Below, piece by piece: positions 16,225 through 24,718 of a stretch of DNA of 64,000 nt. The stretch is taken from the NCBI GenBank assembly GCA_964405265.1, contig CAYONC010000004.1:108328-172327 (forward strand), read 5' to 3'. Numbering within the stretch: position 1 is the stretch's first letter; each line of letters begins with the position of its first letter. Source of the DNA: Eshraghiella sp964405265 (GTDB lineage: Bacteria; Bacillota; Clostridia; Lachnospirales; Lachnospiraceae). Below the pieces are notes generated by a model, which worked only from the letters and a program-made list of their open reading frames with translations, was not told where the DNA came from and did not search any database. Position numbers and translations under genes: made by a program.

Positions 16225-17361
16225 TTATTGAGCTGTTGTTTCTGCTGCAGCGGTTGCCTCAGGCTCAGGTTCATATTCGGTTTCCTCAATGGTAGTCTCA
16301 GACACTGAATCTGAATCTGACTCTGTTTCAAGTTCTGCAGATGTCACGGAATCTGATTTCGTTTCTAAGGATTCCGGCGTCTCCGTTTCCGTTCCGGACT
16401 GTGTTTCTGTCTCTGCAGGTACAACAACAACTGATATTTCGGCTTTTTTCACATTGCCTTTAATATCTGCTATCTGCACATATATATTGTATGTTCCCTG
16501 AACACTTATGTCATATGAATCCTGAATCCGTATATATTCCGAGATGTCTTTTCCATATATATCATATGCTTTCAGATATCTTATAAGTTCTGAACTGCCA
16601 TGATTTTCTTCAATTTCTATTACTTCCGGAAATTGAATTGAACCTATTTCCGTAGGACACCATGGAGAATTACTTGAAATATCCGTAGGATCCCATGTAA
16701 TATTATCCGGAATTTTAAAATATTCAAGTGCCTGTTTCCCGGTATCTTCATTGATAACACTTATTGTTGAATCCGATGAACAATTTTCATAAATCCATTT
16801 AGCATCCGCCGCCGCAAGCATTATCCCGTCAATTTCTGCAATTTTTCCAATCATATTATAATCTGTGGTTATAAGCGAATTTCTGTTATAAATTTCACTG
16901 TATCCCGCAGTATGAAATGTAAAACCATTACCGAAATCCGTATAGTAACGATAGTATCTGCCTGTATCAGTCTTTCTCCATGATACTCGTGTATCTCCCG
17001 TTGAAAGTATCCCGTCCTTCACTTCTGCTATTTCAGTTGAAACGGCTGCCGGCATACTGTATATGACATTTTCATGTGAATCCGTAACATATACCATACA
17101 ATTATTAATATTGATTATAATTTCATATGTTCCTGACTTTATGGAAGTTGAAACATCCTGTGTATAATCACTGTCGTCATCAGTATATGCCGTATTGTCA
17201 TTATCCGTTTCTCGAACCTGCCCGTTATCATTATTTTTTCTTATGGTTATAACTATTACAGCTGTAAATGCTGCAAAAATCAAAAAAACAGACAGATAAA
17301 ATATGGTATTACGGCTTTTCCAGAAATCTTTAATACTGCGGCGGTGGGTTGTATATTGCAT
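16225..17361 (-). CDS. Membrane-anchored protein with apparently inactive L,D-transpeptidase (YkuD) domain
   Basis: A 378-residue protein with an N-terminal cytoplasmic basic segment, one membrane helix (about 21-40), a YkuD-like region (about 78-203), an Ig-like domain of DUF5011 type (about 250-315, ending with a GNVKKAEISVVV strand) and a Ser/Thr/Glu-rich tail (316-378). YkuD features present are the N-terminal strand, a His at 150 (FTFH) and the DAKWIYENC segment after the active site. The SHGC motif is replaced by sequence near EIDGI (176-180), so the nucleophilic Cys is missing. It starts 6 bp after the kinase-like gene and probably shares its transcript. Confidence 0.7.
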   Translation of the reverse strand: MQYTTHRRSIKDFWKSRNTIFYLSVFLIFAAFTAVIVITIRKNNDNGQVRETDNDNTAYTDDDSDYTQDVSTSIKSGTYEIIININNCMVYVTDSHENVIYSMPAAVSTEIAEVKDGILSTGDTRVSWRKTDTGRYYRYYTDFGNGFTFHTAGYSEIYNRNSLITTDYNMIGKIAEIDGIMLAAADAKWIYENCSSDSTISVINEDTGKQALEYFKIPDNITWDPTDISSNSPWCPTEIGSIQFPEVIEIEENHGSSELIRYLKAYDIYGKDISEYIRIQDSYDISVQGTYNIYVQIADIKGNVKKAEISVVVVPAETETQSGTETETPESLETKSDSVTSAELETESDSDSVSETTIEETEYEPEPEATAAAETTAQ

Positions 17362-17367
17362 TTTCCC

Positions 17368-18009
17368 TTATCCCTCTTCCGGTCTTATTCCTGTTTTTAA
17401 TTCAACATATTTTAATATAAGCTCCACAGAATTGTCAATACCAAGCCTGCTGCTGTCTATGCACAGGTCATAGCTTCTTGAATCAGCCCATTTTTTATTA
17501 GAATAGAAATTATAATAATTTGCCCTCTTCTTATCCGTTTTTATGATTACGTCCTTAGCCTTAACTTCCGAATAATCATATATTTTTCTTATTCTGTCAA
17601 TTCTCGCCTGTATGTCTGCTTTTATAAATACAGAGCATACATTAGGCATTTCCTGTAAAACGTAATCCGCACATCTTCCTACTATAACACAGGATTCTGT
17701 TTCGGCAATTTTCTTAATGGTTTCATATTGTGCCATAAAAACCTTGTGATTTAAAGGCATATCAAGAAATGTGGATGTGGAATAACCCATGGAATATGAT
17801 TCCATAACAAGAGAATAGAGAAAACTGTTGGTGGGCTTTTCATCATGTTCCTTCATAAAATCTTCAGACAATCCGCTTTCCTTAGCCGCTATTGATAAGA
17901 GTTCCTTATCATAACATCTGATACCAAGCCTGTCTGCAAGTTCCCGTCCGATTTCTCTTCCGCCGCTTCCGAATTCCCGTCCGATTGTTATAACAAATTT
18001 ACCGTTCAT
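17368..18009 (-). CDS. Cytidylate kinase-like family protein
   Basis: A P-loop nucleotide kinase-like protein of 213 residues (AAA_26/cytidylate-kinase-like family). The phosphate-binding loop is GREFGSGGREIG at about 10-21, followed by YDKELLSIAAKESGL, a conserved block of this family, and CVIVGRCADYVL near 108-119. It is distinct from the housekeeping Cmk. The substrate of these proteins is not established. GGAGG precedes the ATG at a good distance and TATAAT lies about 35 bases upstream of the ATG. It leads a two-gene unit with the pseudo-transpeptidase gene. Confidence 0.85.
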   Translation of the reverse strand: MNGKFVITIGREFGSGGREIGRELADRLGIRCYDKELLSIAAKESGLSEDFMKEHDEKPTNSFLYSLVMESYSMGYSTSTFLDMPLNHKVFMAQYETIKKIAETESCVIVGRCADYVLQEMPNVCSVFIKADIQARIDRIRKIYDYSEVKAKDVIIKTDKKRANYYNFYSNKKWADSRSYDLCIDSSRLGIDNSVELILKYVELKTGIRPEEG

Positions 18010-18097
18010 AATAAGCCACCTCCATTTTTTTATAATAAAATTATATCATATATAATTCTTCTTTAACAGTGAATTTTATGCACTTTAAGGAACAAAA

Positions 18098-18132
18098 ATA
18101 CCGGTCCTCACATATATTGTGAGGACCGGTAT
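18098..18132 (-). terminator. Terminator after the alpha-amylase gene
   Basis: A perfect 14-bp GC-rich stem (18098-18111 with 18119-18132) with a 7-nt loop; on the minus strand it is followed by TTTTG. It lies 15 bases beyond the amylase stop codon. Confidence 0.88.
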
Positions 18133-18146
18133 ATATATTTTAATCT

Positions 18147-20978
18147 TTAAGGAGTTCCGCTTTTTATCTGACCGTTTGAAACTGTATATGTTCCGGCCGT
18201 AAATGTATAATTTTTATTACCGTTATTATCCCATGTGTTATTACCATTATTGAAGCATGCCGTTACCTTATCGGCATTCGTCATATCAATGGTTATAACT
18301 GCATAATCCGCATTTAAATCATCCATCAGGATGCCCGGAACAGATGTCCAGCTTCCACTGCCTGCTTTATAATGAATATATGTCTTATCCCAGCTGTTTT
18401 TATAATAAATCGTAAGTGAAGCATCAGATGAACCATTGTCAGGCTTTGTTGCATGCCATTCACCGTCAGAATACCACCACTCACCGGCTGTAATGCTTAA
18501 ATCCTTAGTCTGATTTGAACCATAATTAAATATGACATTAGCCTCAGATGCATTGGTAATTGTATATGTATACCATCCGTTTCCTTCTGAACTCATTGCT
18601 TTACCGGGCCACGTTGTGGATTTCATATCCGGCAGAACATTCCAATAATATACATTGGCACTGTCTGATTCAGAATAATAATGAAGAATTATATTACCTG
18701 CTGCTTCTGTTTCTGTCTCAGTTTCAGGTTCACCTGAAGAAACAATGCCTCCGTTTACCGTATAAGTTCCGGCTGCAAAAGAATAATTCTTATTGCCGTT
18801 ATTATCCCATGTGTTATTTCCGTTATTAAAGCATGCTTCAACTGATGTTGCCGAACCCATATCAACAGTCAGCTTATATAAGCCTGATGATACCTGCTCC
18901 ATTTTAACACCCGGCACTGATGTCCATGTGCCTGAACCAGTTCTGTAATGCATATATGCACTGCTCCATGATGTATTATAATATACGGTTAATACATTCT
19001 CTGCTACTGATGCAGATGTTTCAGTTTCAGTCTCCGGTTCCGTCTCAGTCTCAGTTTCAGGCTCTGTTGCGTTAACGGTAGTTTCAGGTTCAGTTTCTGC
19101 ATTGGAAGGAGCTCCTGAAACAATCTTACCGCTTTCTACGGTATAAATTCCCGGTTCAAATACATAATTGCAGCTTCCGTTATTATCCCATGTTCCGGAG
19201 CCGTTGTTAAAGCATGCCGTTACCTTGGTATATCCGCCCATCTCTATTGTTACTTTATAATATCCTGATGAATCCTTCTCCATCTTCTCGCCCGGAGCGG
19301 TTGTCCATTCTCCTGAACCAATCTGATAATGAACATATGCATTACTCCAGCCTGTCTTATAATAAAGTGTCAGACTGTTATCTCCTGACGGCTCTGTTTC
19401 CTGTTCTCCCGTACTTCCTGTCGGTACCCATACCGAATTGGAACCGCCTTCTACAGAAAATACACCATATCCTGAATTATCGATTTTAACTGTTCCTGAC
19501 TTATGTCCGGTAATATCATACCATGTTTCTCCTGCATGGGATGTTCCGACATACATTCTCTTGGTTCCGCCTGCTCCATCAGTAATGAGAGCAGCGAGCC
19601 CTGAATTTTTATGGGAAGAAGAACCTTCTCTTGTCCATCCTACGATATTACAGTCATCAAAATAATCGTGCTGGAAGCCGTATGCATAATCGGTTCTTGC
19701 CTTCATTAAGGCATCAATTTCAGTTTTAAATGATTTTCCGCCGGAAGCAAGTCCGTAATAATCAGCATAAAATACGCAAGGATATCCTTCCTGTCTCGTA
19801 AGAATAAGTGTATAAGCAAGCGGTTTAAACCAGTCAGCAACATATGACTGTAAAGACTGACCCGGCTGTGTATCATGATTATCGACAAACGTAACGGCAT
19901 GTGATGAATCAACACTCACAAGCGTGTTATTAAGAATGTATCTCATATCATAATTACCGCCCGCATTGGATGCATTGTAAAGATTATTATGCAAAGGAAC
20001 ATCAAAAAGTGATGTTGTTCCGCCTGAAGCAGAAATATAATTTGTAAGCTTATTTACGTCATATGACCAGTATTCTCCGACTGAAAACAGTTCTTTTCCG
20101 GTTTTATTGCGGAGCGTTGTAAGCCAGTCACTGAAAAATGAGAATTTGATGTGTTTAACGGCATCAAGACGGAATCCGTCAAGATTTGCCATTGAAACAT
20201 ACCATTCGCCCCATGTCTTGAGCTCATCAACAACATATGTATTATCAAAATCAACATCAGCATACATGAGATAATCGTAGTTGCTGTTTTCCGTATCTAC
20301 TTCCCAATCCCAGCTCTTATTGGTAAATCTGAATACTGCATTGGTTTTCTGTCTGTTATCATAGTCAACGCCATCGAAGCAGTCAGCATTCCACTTGAAT
20401 GAAGAATATTTATTTCCTCTTCCCGAAAAATTAAAAACCGTCCATGCATCGATGTCATATGAACCGCTCTGGGTAATGTTTCTATTTCCGTACTGAACCT
20501 GGATGGCGTTTACCGTCTGGGTCGAATCAGCTCCTGCCTTATGATTAAGCACGATATCGGCATATACATCTATGCCGTTAGCATGAAGTGTATTGATGGC
20601 ATTAAGATATTCATCCTTGGTTCCGTACTTGGTACGTACGGTGCCTTTCTGATTAAATTCTCCCAAATCGTATAAATCGTATGGTCCGTATCCAACATCG
20701 GCAGAAGAAGTTCCCTTGTATGCCGGTGGAAGCCATAATGCCGTAAATCCGGCAGAAGCAAGCTCATCTGCCTGGTCAGCAACCTTATTCCAGAGCTGTC
20801 CGTCATTGGCAAGATCCCACTCAAAATACTGCATGATTGTACCATTAATCTCATTCGTACCGTCACTTGCCGTAACATCATGTGACTTTCTGAAAACAAG
20901 AGCTGTTATCGCTGTAACGGCTATTGCCAGAACGGCAAGAGTGACTAACCATCCCCTATGTTTTTTGAAAAATTTCAT
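18147..20978 (-). CDS. Secreted or cell-anchored alpha-amylase with four starch-binding-type modules
   Basis: A GH13 endo-amylase of 943 residues. A basic N-terminus plus hydrophobic segment (about 9-29) forms a signal peptide or an uncleaved anchor. The barrel shows GYGPYDLYDLGEF, DIVLNHKAGAD, nucleophile Asp272 (GFRLDAVKH), acid/base Glu302 (VGEYWS) and Asp369 (FVDNHD), as in the GH13_5 type. After about 520 come two CBM25-like modules (about 535-622 and 662-745), one CBM26-like module (about 760-840) and a third CBM25-like module (about 853-943), separated by Glu/Thr linkers. AGGAGG lies before the ATG. A single gene with its own promoter and terminator. Confidence 0.95.
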   Translation of the reverse strand: MKFFKKHRGWLVTLAVLAIAVTAITALVFRKSHDVTASDGTNEINGTIMQYFEWDLANDGQLWNKVADQADELASAGFTALWLPPAYKGTSSADVGYGPYDLYDLGEFNQKGTVRTKYGTKDEYLNAINTLHANGIDVYADIVLNHKAGADSTQTVNAIQVQYGNRNITQSGSYDIDAWTVFNFSGRGNKYSSFKWNADCFDGVDYDNRQKTNAVFRFTNKSWDWEVDTENSNYDYLMYADVDFDNTYVVDELKTWGEWYVSMANLDGFRLDAVKHIKFSFFSDWLTTLRNKTGKELFSVGEYWSYDVNKLTNYISASGGTTSLFDVPLHNNLYNASNAGGNYDMRYILNNTLVSVDSSHAVTFVDNHDTQPGQSLQSYVADWFKPLAYTLILTRQEGYPCVFYADYYGLASGGKSFKTEIDALMKARTDYAYGFQHDYFDDCNIVGWTREGSSSHKNSGLAALITDGAGGTKRMYVGTSHAGETWYDITGHKSGTVKIDNSGYGVFSVEGGSNSVWVPTGSTGEQETEPSGDNSLTLYYKTGWSNAYVHYQIGSGEWTTAPGEKMEKDSSGYYKVTIEMGGYTKVTACFNNGSGTWDNNGSCNYVFEPGIYTVESGKIVSGAPSNAETEPETTVNATEPETETETEPETETETSASVAENVLTVYYNTSWSSAYMHYRTGSGTWTSVPGVKMEQVSSGLYKLTVDMGSATSVEACFNNGNNTWDNNGNKNYSFAAGTYTVNGGIVSSGEPETETETEAAGNIILHYYSESDSANVYYWNVLPDMKSTTWPGKAMSSEGNGWYTYTITNASEANVIFNYGSNQTKDLSITAGEWWYSDGEWHATKPDNGSSDASLTIYYKNSWDKTYIHYKAGSGSWTSVPGILMDDLNADYAVITIDMTNADKVTACFNNGNNTWDNNGNKNYTFTAGTYTVSNGQIKSGTP

Positions 20979-21025
20979 AAAAACATAAACCTCCTTTTGA
21001 AAATAAAATAGTTTTATTACACCCT

Positions 21026-21086
21026 GAACACCCCTGTTCTAGGTCTACCCATAATCCAATCTAAATAAATAGTTTTAAATTGTCAA
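21026..21086 (-). promoter_or_regulatory. Amylase promoter with a small inverted repeat downstream
   Basis: On the minus strand, -35 TTGACA (21081-21086), a 17-base spacer and -10 TAGATT (21058-21063). About 12-25 bases after the expected start is GAACA-4-TGTTC (21026-21039), a possible operator. I saw no clear catabolite-response element. The untranslated leader is about 70 bases. Confidence 0.55.
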
Positions 21087-21133
21087 CAAAATTTTTTTGG
21101 ATTTATTTAAATTTTCTGTAAATTTCAACAAAA

Positions 21134-21164
21134 AAAGTCTGCATCCAAAAAAAATGCAGACTTT
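21134..21164 (-). terminator. Terminator after the lspA-rluD group
   Basis: An 11-bp stem AAAGTCTGCAT/ATGCAGACTTT (21134-21144 with 21154-21164) with a 9-nt A-rich loop. On the minus strand it runs into a T tract. It lies 36 bases past the pseudouridine synthase stop. Confidence 0.85.
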
Positions 21165-21200
21165 TATACCAGTTAAATTATATATTCTGTATAAAAAGTA

Positions 21201-22145
21201 CTAATTTTTTAATTTAGTCAGAAGTTCATTAAAATACTCCGGCAAAGGTGCTTCAAATTCAACATATTCGCCGGTTGAAGGATGTCTGAATCCAAGAATA
21301 CCAGCATGAAGCGTCTGCCCCTGAAGATGAAAAACATTCTTCGCATTGCAATATACATAATCTCCTACAAGAGGATGTGATATACTTGCCATATGCACCC
21401 TTATCTGGTGCGTGCGACCGGTTTCAAGCCGACACTTTATAAATGCTGCATTATTAAGGTTTTCAAGAACCTCATAATGTGTAACCGCATCCTTACCGTT
21501 TTTTATGTTTACCGCCATTTTTTTTCTCTCAAGAGGGTGTCTTCCTATCGGTGCATTGACAGTTCCCGATTCTTCCTTAAAACAATTATGACATATTGCA
21601 TAATAATATCTTGTAATGGAATGCTCCTTAAGCTGGGCACTTATACTCAGATGTGCATTATCATTCTTACATGCCACCAGCACGCCGGTTGTATTCATAT
21701 CTATCCTGTGTACAATGCCCGGTCTCATAACTCCGTTAATTCCCGACAGGTTTTTGCAGTGATATAACAGTGCATTAACCAATGTTCCGGAATAATGACC
21801 GGCTGAAGGATGAACAACCATCCCCTTAGGTTTGTTTACAAGAATAACATCTTCATCTTCATATATAATATCTATAGGTATGTTTTCCGGCTCTATGGTA
21901 TATTCCTGTGGAAACGGAATCAGTATTTTAATTACATCATTTGATACAAGTTTATAATTGGCTTTAACGCTTGTCCCGTTTACAAGAACATTTCCGTCTG
22001 CTATCAGCTTCTGAAGATGCGAACGTGAATACAGCAGATTATCTGCGGAAAGTATGTCTGTCAGAAATTTATCTATGCGTTCTCCCGTCTGTTCTTCTAA
22101 AATTGCAAATTCTATGATATTTTCATAATCCGAACTGTTATACAT
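21201..22145 (-). CDS. RluD-type 23S rRNA pseudouridine synthase
   Basis: Isomerises uridine in large-subunit rRNA or in tRNA. It has an N-terminal S4 RNA-binding domain (GERIDKFL ... NGTSVKANYKL, about 20-80) and the RluA/RluD catalytic domain with the catalytic Asp in HRIDMNTTG. The start at 22145 (314 residues) overlaps the lspA stop by 8 bases and aligns with homologue length; an upstream ATG at 22175 would add 10 residues but also lacks a clear ribosome binding site. Translational coupling to lspA is inferred. It is the last gene of the ylm cluster, like ylyB in Bacillus. Confidence 0.9.
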   Translation of the reverse strand: MYNSSDYENIIEFAILEEQTGERIDKFLTDILSADNLLYSRSHLQKLIADGNVLVNGTSVKANYKLVSNDVIKILIPFPQEYTIEPENIPIDIIYEDEDVILVNKPKGMVVHPSAGHYSGTLVNALLYHCKNLSGINGVMRPGIVHRIDMNTTGVLVACKNDNAHLSISAQLKEHSITRYYYAICHNCFKEESGTVNAPIGRHPLERKKMAVNIKNGKDAVTHYEVLENLNNAAFIKCRLETGRTHQIRVHMASISHPLVGDYVYCNAKNVFHLQGQTLHAGILGFRHPSTGEYVEFEAPLPEYFNELLTKLKN

Positions 22146-22677
22146 TATTATGCTGCTCGCTCTCCCGGACATCATTCTGTTTTTTTATTTTTAAATAATC
22201 AAAATCATTGTCCTTATATTTAAATATAATAAGTAATACAAGTGTAATCATTGATATGCATACGCATATGTCTGCCACGTTAAATACCGGAAAATTAATT
22301 AAATAAAAATCTATAAAGTCGTCAACATAACCGTTTCTTATTCTGTCGACAAGATTTCCGACTGCACCGGCAGCAAGCACCGGCAGTATTATAAGCAGCG
22401 GGCGATATTTTTTTTCATAAGGCGTTCTTACATATACATATATCACAGCCGCCAGCATAACCGATGTCAGAATTATAAAAAACCATTGCTTTCCTGACAT
22501 AATACCCCAGGCAGCACCGGTATTCTTTACATAATTAAACCTCAGAACCTTTTTTATTATATCAAAGGTTCTTCCATTGGTAAGACATGTCTTTGCAAAA
22601 TATTTTGTAAGCTGGTCACCGATTACAAGAATCACAAAAATTATTATTCCCATTATACGGGCTGATTTCTTTTTCAT
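22138..22677 (-). CDS. lspA: Lipoprotein signal peptidase II
   Basis: An inner-membrane aspartic protease of 179 residues that removes signal peptides from prolipoproteins. Four hydrophobic helices are visible. Family motifs are FNYVKNTGAAWG, GAVGNLVDRIRNGYVDDFIDF (first catalytic Asp) and FPVFNVADICV (second catalytic Asp). It lies in the cluster between ylmH and the pseudouridine synthase, the usual Firmicutes order. A likely substrate is encoded nearby: the carboxypeptidase lipoprotein at 26473-27483. Confidence 0.97.
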   Translation of the reverse strand: MKKKSARIMGIIIFVILVIGDQLTKYFAKTCLTNGRTFDIIKKVLRFNYVKNTGAAWGIMSGKQWFFIILTSVMLAAVIYVYVRTPYEKKYRPLLIILPVLAAGAVGNLVDRIRNGYVDDFIDFYLINFPVFNVADICVCISMITLVLLIIFKYKDNDFDYLKIKKQNDVRESEQHNNV

Positions 22678-22699
22678 ATTACTTTCTCCAGGAAATAAA

Positions 22700-23452
22700 C
22701 TAAATAAATTTATGAATTAATATCATGAATCTTTCTTTTTTTGTCTCGGAAATAATATAGGCAAATCTGATTTTCCCGAGACCTCTTATGGAAATAATGT
22801 CTTTTTCCTTCACCGGAAATGCGTTACCGGTAATTATTTTACCGTTAACCGATGTCTTACCTTCTTCTATATATGTTATGATGCGGCTTCTCGAGCATCT
22901 GAATCCGAGTGCAGTAACCGCATCCAGTCTGAGTGAGGCAACGGTTCCCCGGATTTCTTCATATGAAGGTTCATAATCAAAATTTTCACCGGCAATTATC
23001 TCCGTTCTGACATGCGTGTGTCTTATACGGGTAACATTATCCGTAAGAAAATCTGAAATTCCACAGGTACAAAACAGAATCGCAGAATCCTCCATAACCG
23101 TAATATCCCCTATTTTATCCCTTGATATCCCAAGATTCAATATTGCGCCAAGATAATCCCTATGAGTAAGCTTCTCGGCAAATTTTGCCTGAACCGGCAC
23201 GATTCTTATGATTGAATAGGGTAATGTGGCAGGATATCCGTCATAAGGCAGAAAATGAATAATCTTTCTTTCCGCCAAATCATAACCACCCATTACCTTA
23301 TAGGAAACGGGTGGCAGTTCTTTGATAATTGATTGAAACAGAGCCTGTCCGTGCAAATCAAGGAAATCCGTTGCTACCGGAATATTCCGGTTATAGCATT
23401 TATCAGCTGCTTCCCTGAATCTGTTACAAATTAATCGCTCATCAGTATTCAT
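22700..23452 (-). CDS. ylmH: YlmH-like S4-domain RNA-binding protein
   Basis: A 250-residue protein with a poorly characterised N-terminal domain (RFREAADKCYNRNIPVATDFLDL) and a C-terminal S4 RNA-binding domain (LRLDAVTALGFRCSRSRIITYIEEGKTSVNGKI, about 172-205). YlmH homologues act on stalled ribosomes in quality control and lie beside cell-division genes. It overlaps the sepF stop by 1 base. DivIVA, often the next gene in Bacillus, is absent; lspA follows directly. Confidence 0.9.
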   Translation of the reverse strand: MNTDERLICNRFREAADKCYNRNIPVATDFLDLHGQALFQSIIKELPPVSYKVMGGYDLAERKIIHFLPYDGYPATLPYSIIRIVPVQAKFAEKLTHRDYLGAILNLGISRDKIGDITVMEDSAILFCTCGISDFLTDNVTRIRHTHVRTEIIAGENFDYEPSYEEIRGTVASLRLDAVTALGFRCSRSRIITYIEEGKTSVNGKIITGNAFPVKEKDIISIRGLGKIRFAYIISETKKERFMILIHKFI

Positions 23453-23997
23453 CAGAAATCGTTTCCTGATGGGATATTAAAACTGTTGGTAAAATTTTCC
23501 TGATAGTCACCGGATATTTCGACGGTTTCAGGTGCTACAACAAAAATATAATTTGAAATATTTTCCAATTTTCCATTCATTGAATATACAACACCGGATG
23601 TAAAGTCAATTATTCTCTGGGCAACCGATATATCCAGTCCTTCAAGATTAAGAATTACTGCCTTGCCTGCCGACAGTGTGTCAGAAATGCTTCTTCCTTC
23701 ATCAACATTCTTAGGTCTGAAAATATGTACACCCATTCCGCTTCCATACGACTTTCTCATGCTGACAACCTTATTGGATACCTGTTTTGAAACCGGCGCA
23801 GGTGTTTTCTGCCTGGCCTGCTTAATGGCAGGCTGTTCTTCATGCCTGTCTTCAAAAATCTCGTCCGTACCTGATTTCCTGTTCTTACGTGATGATGTTT
23901 TCTCTTCGTAATCATCTTCGTCCGTATCATAGTCATCGTCATAATCTTCATAAGATGATAAATTCATCTTATCCAGAAATTTATCAAAAACTTTCAT
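23452..23997 (-). CDS. sepF: Cell division protein SepF
   Basis: A membrane-binding partner of FtsZ, 181 residues. The N-terminal amphipathic helix (MKVFDKFLDKMNL) would bind the membrane, a charged and disordered linker spans about 18-95, and the C-terminal SepF fold includes RPKNVDEGRSISDTLSAGKA, NLEGLDISVAQRIIDFTSG and YIFVVAPETVEISGD. All these are typical. It lies between ylmE and ylmH as in Bacillus and Clostridia. Confidence 0.97.
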   Translation of the reverse strand: MKVFDKFLDKMNLSSYEDYDDDYDTDEDDYEEKTSSRKNRKSGTDEIFEDRHEEQPAIKQARQKTPAPVSKQVSNKVVSMRKSYGSGMGVHIFRPKNVDEGRSISDTLSAGKAVILNLEGLDISVAQRIIDFTSGVVYSMNGKLENISNYIFVVAPETVEISGDYQENFTNSFNIPSGNDF

Positions 23998-24017
23998 ACA
24001 GTCAATCTCCTTACTTT

Positions 24018-24710
24018 TTACTTAAAATAATTTCTTTCACCAAAAATGGCAGTCCCGACTCTTATATGTGTTGCACCTTCTTCTATTGCAACTTCAAAAT
24101 CTCCGGTCATGCCCATTGATAAAAAATCCATACTTGTATTATCAATGTTTTTGCTCTTTAAGTCAACACATAATTGTCTTAAATACTTAAAATATTGTCT
24201 GTTATTCTCTGCTTCATCCGTATACGGAGCACTTGTCATAAGTCCTCTTACCGTTATTCCGGGTAATAGGGCAATATTTTTAAGAGCTTCCTCCGTCTCT
24301 TCTGCCATGAATCCGTATTTTGATTCTTCTTTCGCAACATTTACCTCAAGAAGAATTTCTGCGTGTATATTCTGTTTTACAGCTTCACGGCTTATCTGTT
24401 CGGCAAGTCTGACAGAATCCACGGAATGAATAAGTTTTGCTCTGCTGATGACATTTTTTACCTTGTTTCTCTGCAGATGTCCTATCATATGCCAATGAAT
24501 ATCTTCCGGAAGTTCTTCTGATTTCTGACAAATTTCCTGAACTTTATTTTCACCAAATTCCCGGATTCCGCAGTCATATATTTCCCGGACACTGCCTGCA
24601 GGCTTAGTTTTGCTGACTGCAATGAGCGTAATTTCTTCCGGATTCCTTCCGCTCCGTTCCGCTGCTTCCCGTATGCGGTGCATCACGTCATTTAAATTAT
24701 CCGATAACAT
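24018..24710 (-). CDS. ylmE: YggS-family PLP homeostasis protein
   Basis: A pyridoxal-phosphate-binding alanine-racemase-like TIM barrel of 230 residues. The PLP lysine lies in LIAVSKTKPAG (about residue 35); HWHMIGHLQRNKVK, VNVAKEESKYGF and SMGMTGDFEVAIEEGATHIRVGTAIFG are the standard signatures. Homologues control intracellular PLP levels rather than racemising alanine. It lies 20 bp before sepF and 8 bp after the HlyD-like gene. Confidence 0.95.
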   Translation of the reverse strand: MLSDNLNDVMHRIREAAERSGRNPEEITLIAVSKTKPAGSVREIYDCGIREFGENKVQEICQKSEELPEDIHWHMIGHLQRNKVKNVISRAKLIHSVDSVRLAEQISREAVKQNIHAEILLEVNVAKEESKYGFMAEETEEALKNIALLPGITVRGLMTSAPYTDEAENNRQYFKYLRQLCVDLKSKNIDNTSMDFLSMGMTGDFEVAIEEGATHIRVGTAIFGERNYFK

Positions 24711-24718
24711 ATATCCTC

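Noticed and set aside
20979..21133. A catabolite-response (cre) site or riboswitch before the amylase.
   Set aside because: I found no sequence close to the cre consensus and no conserved riboswitch core; only a promoter and a small inverted repeat are supported.
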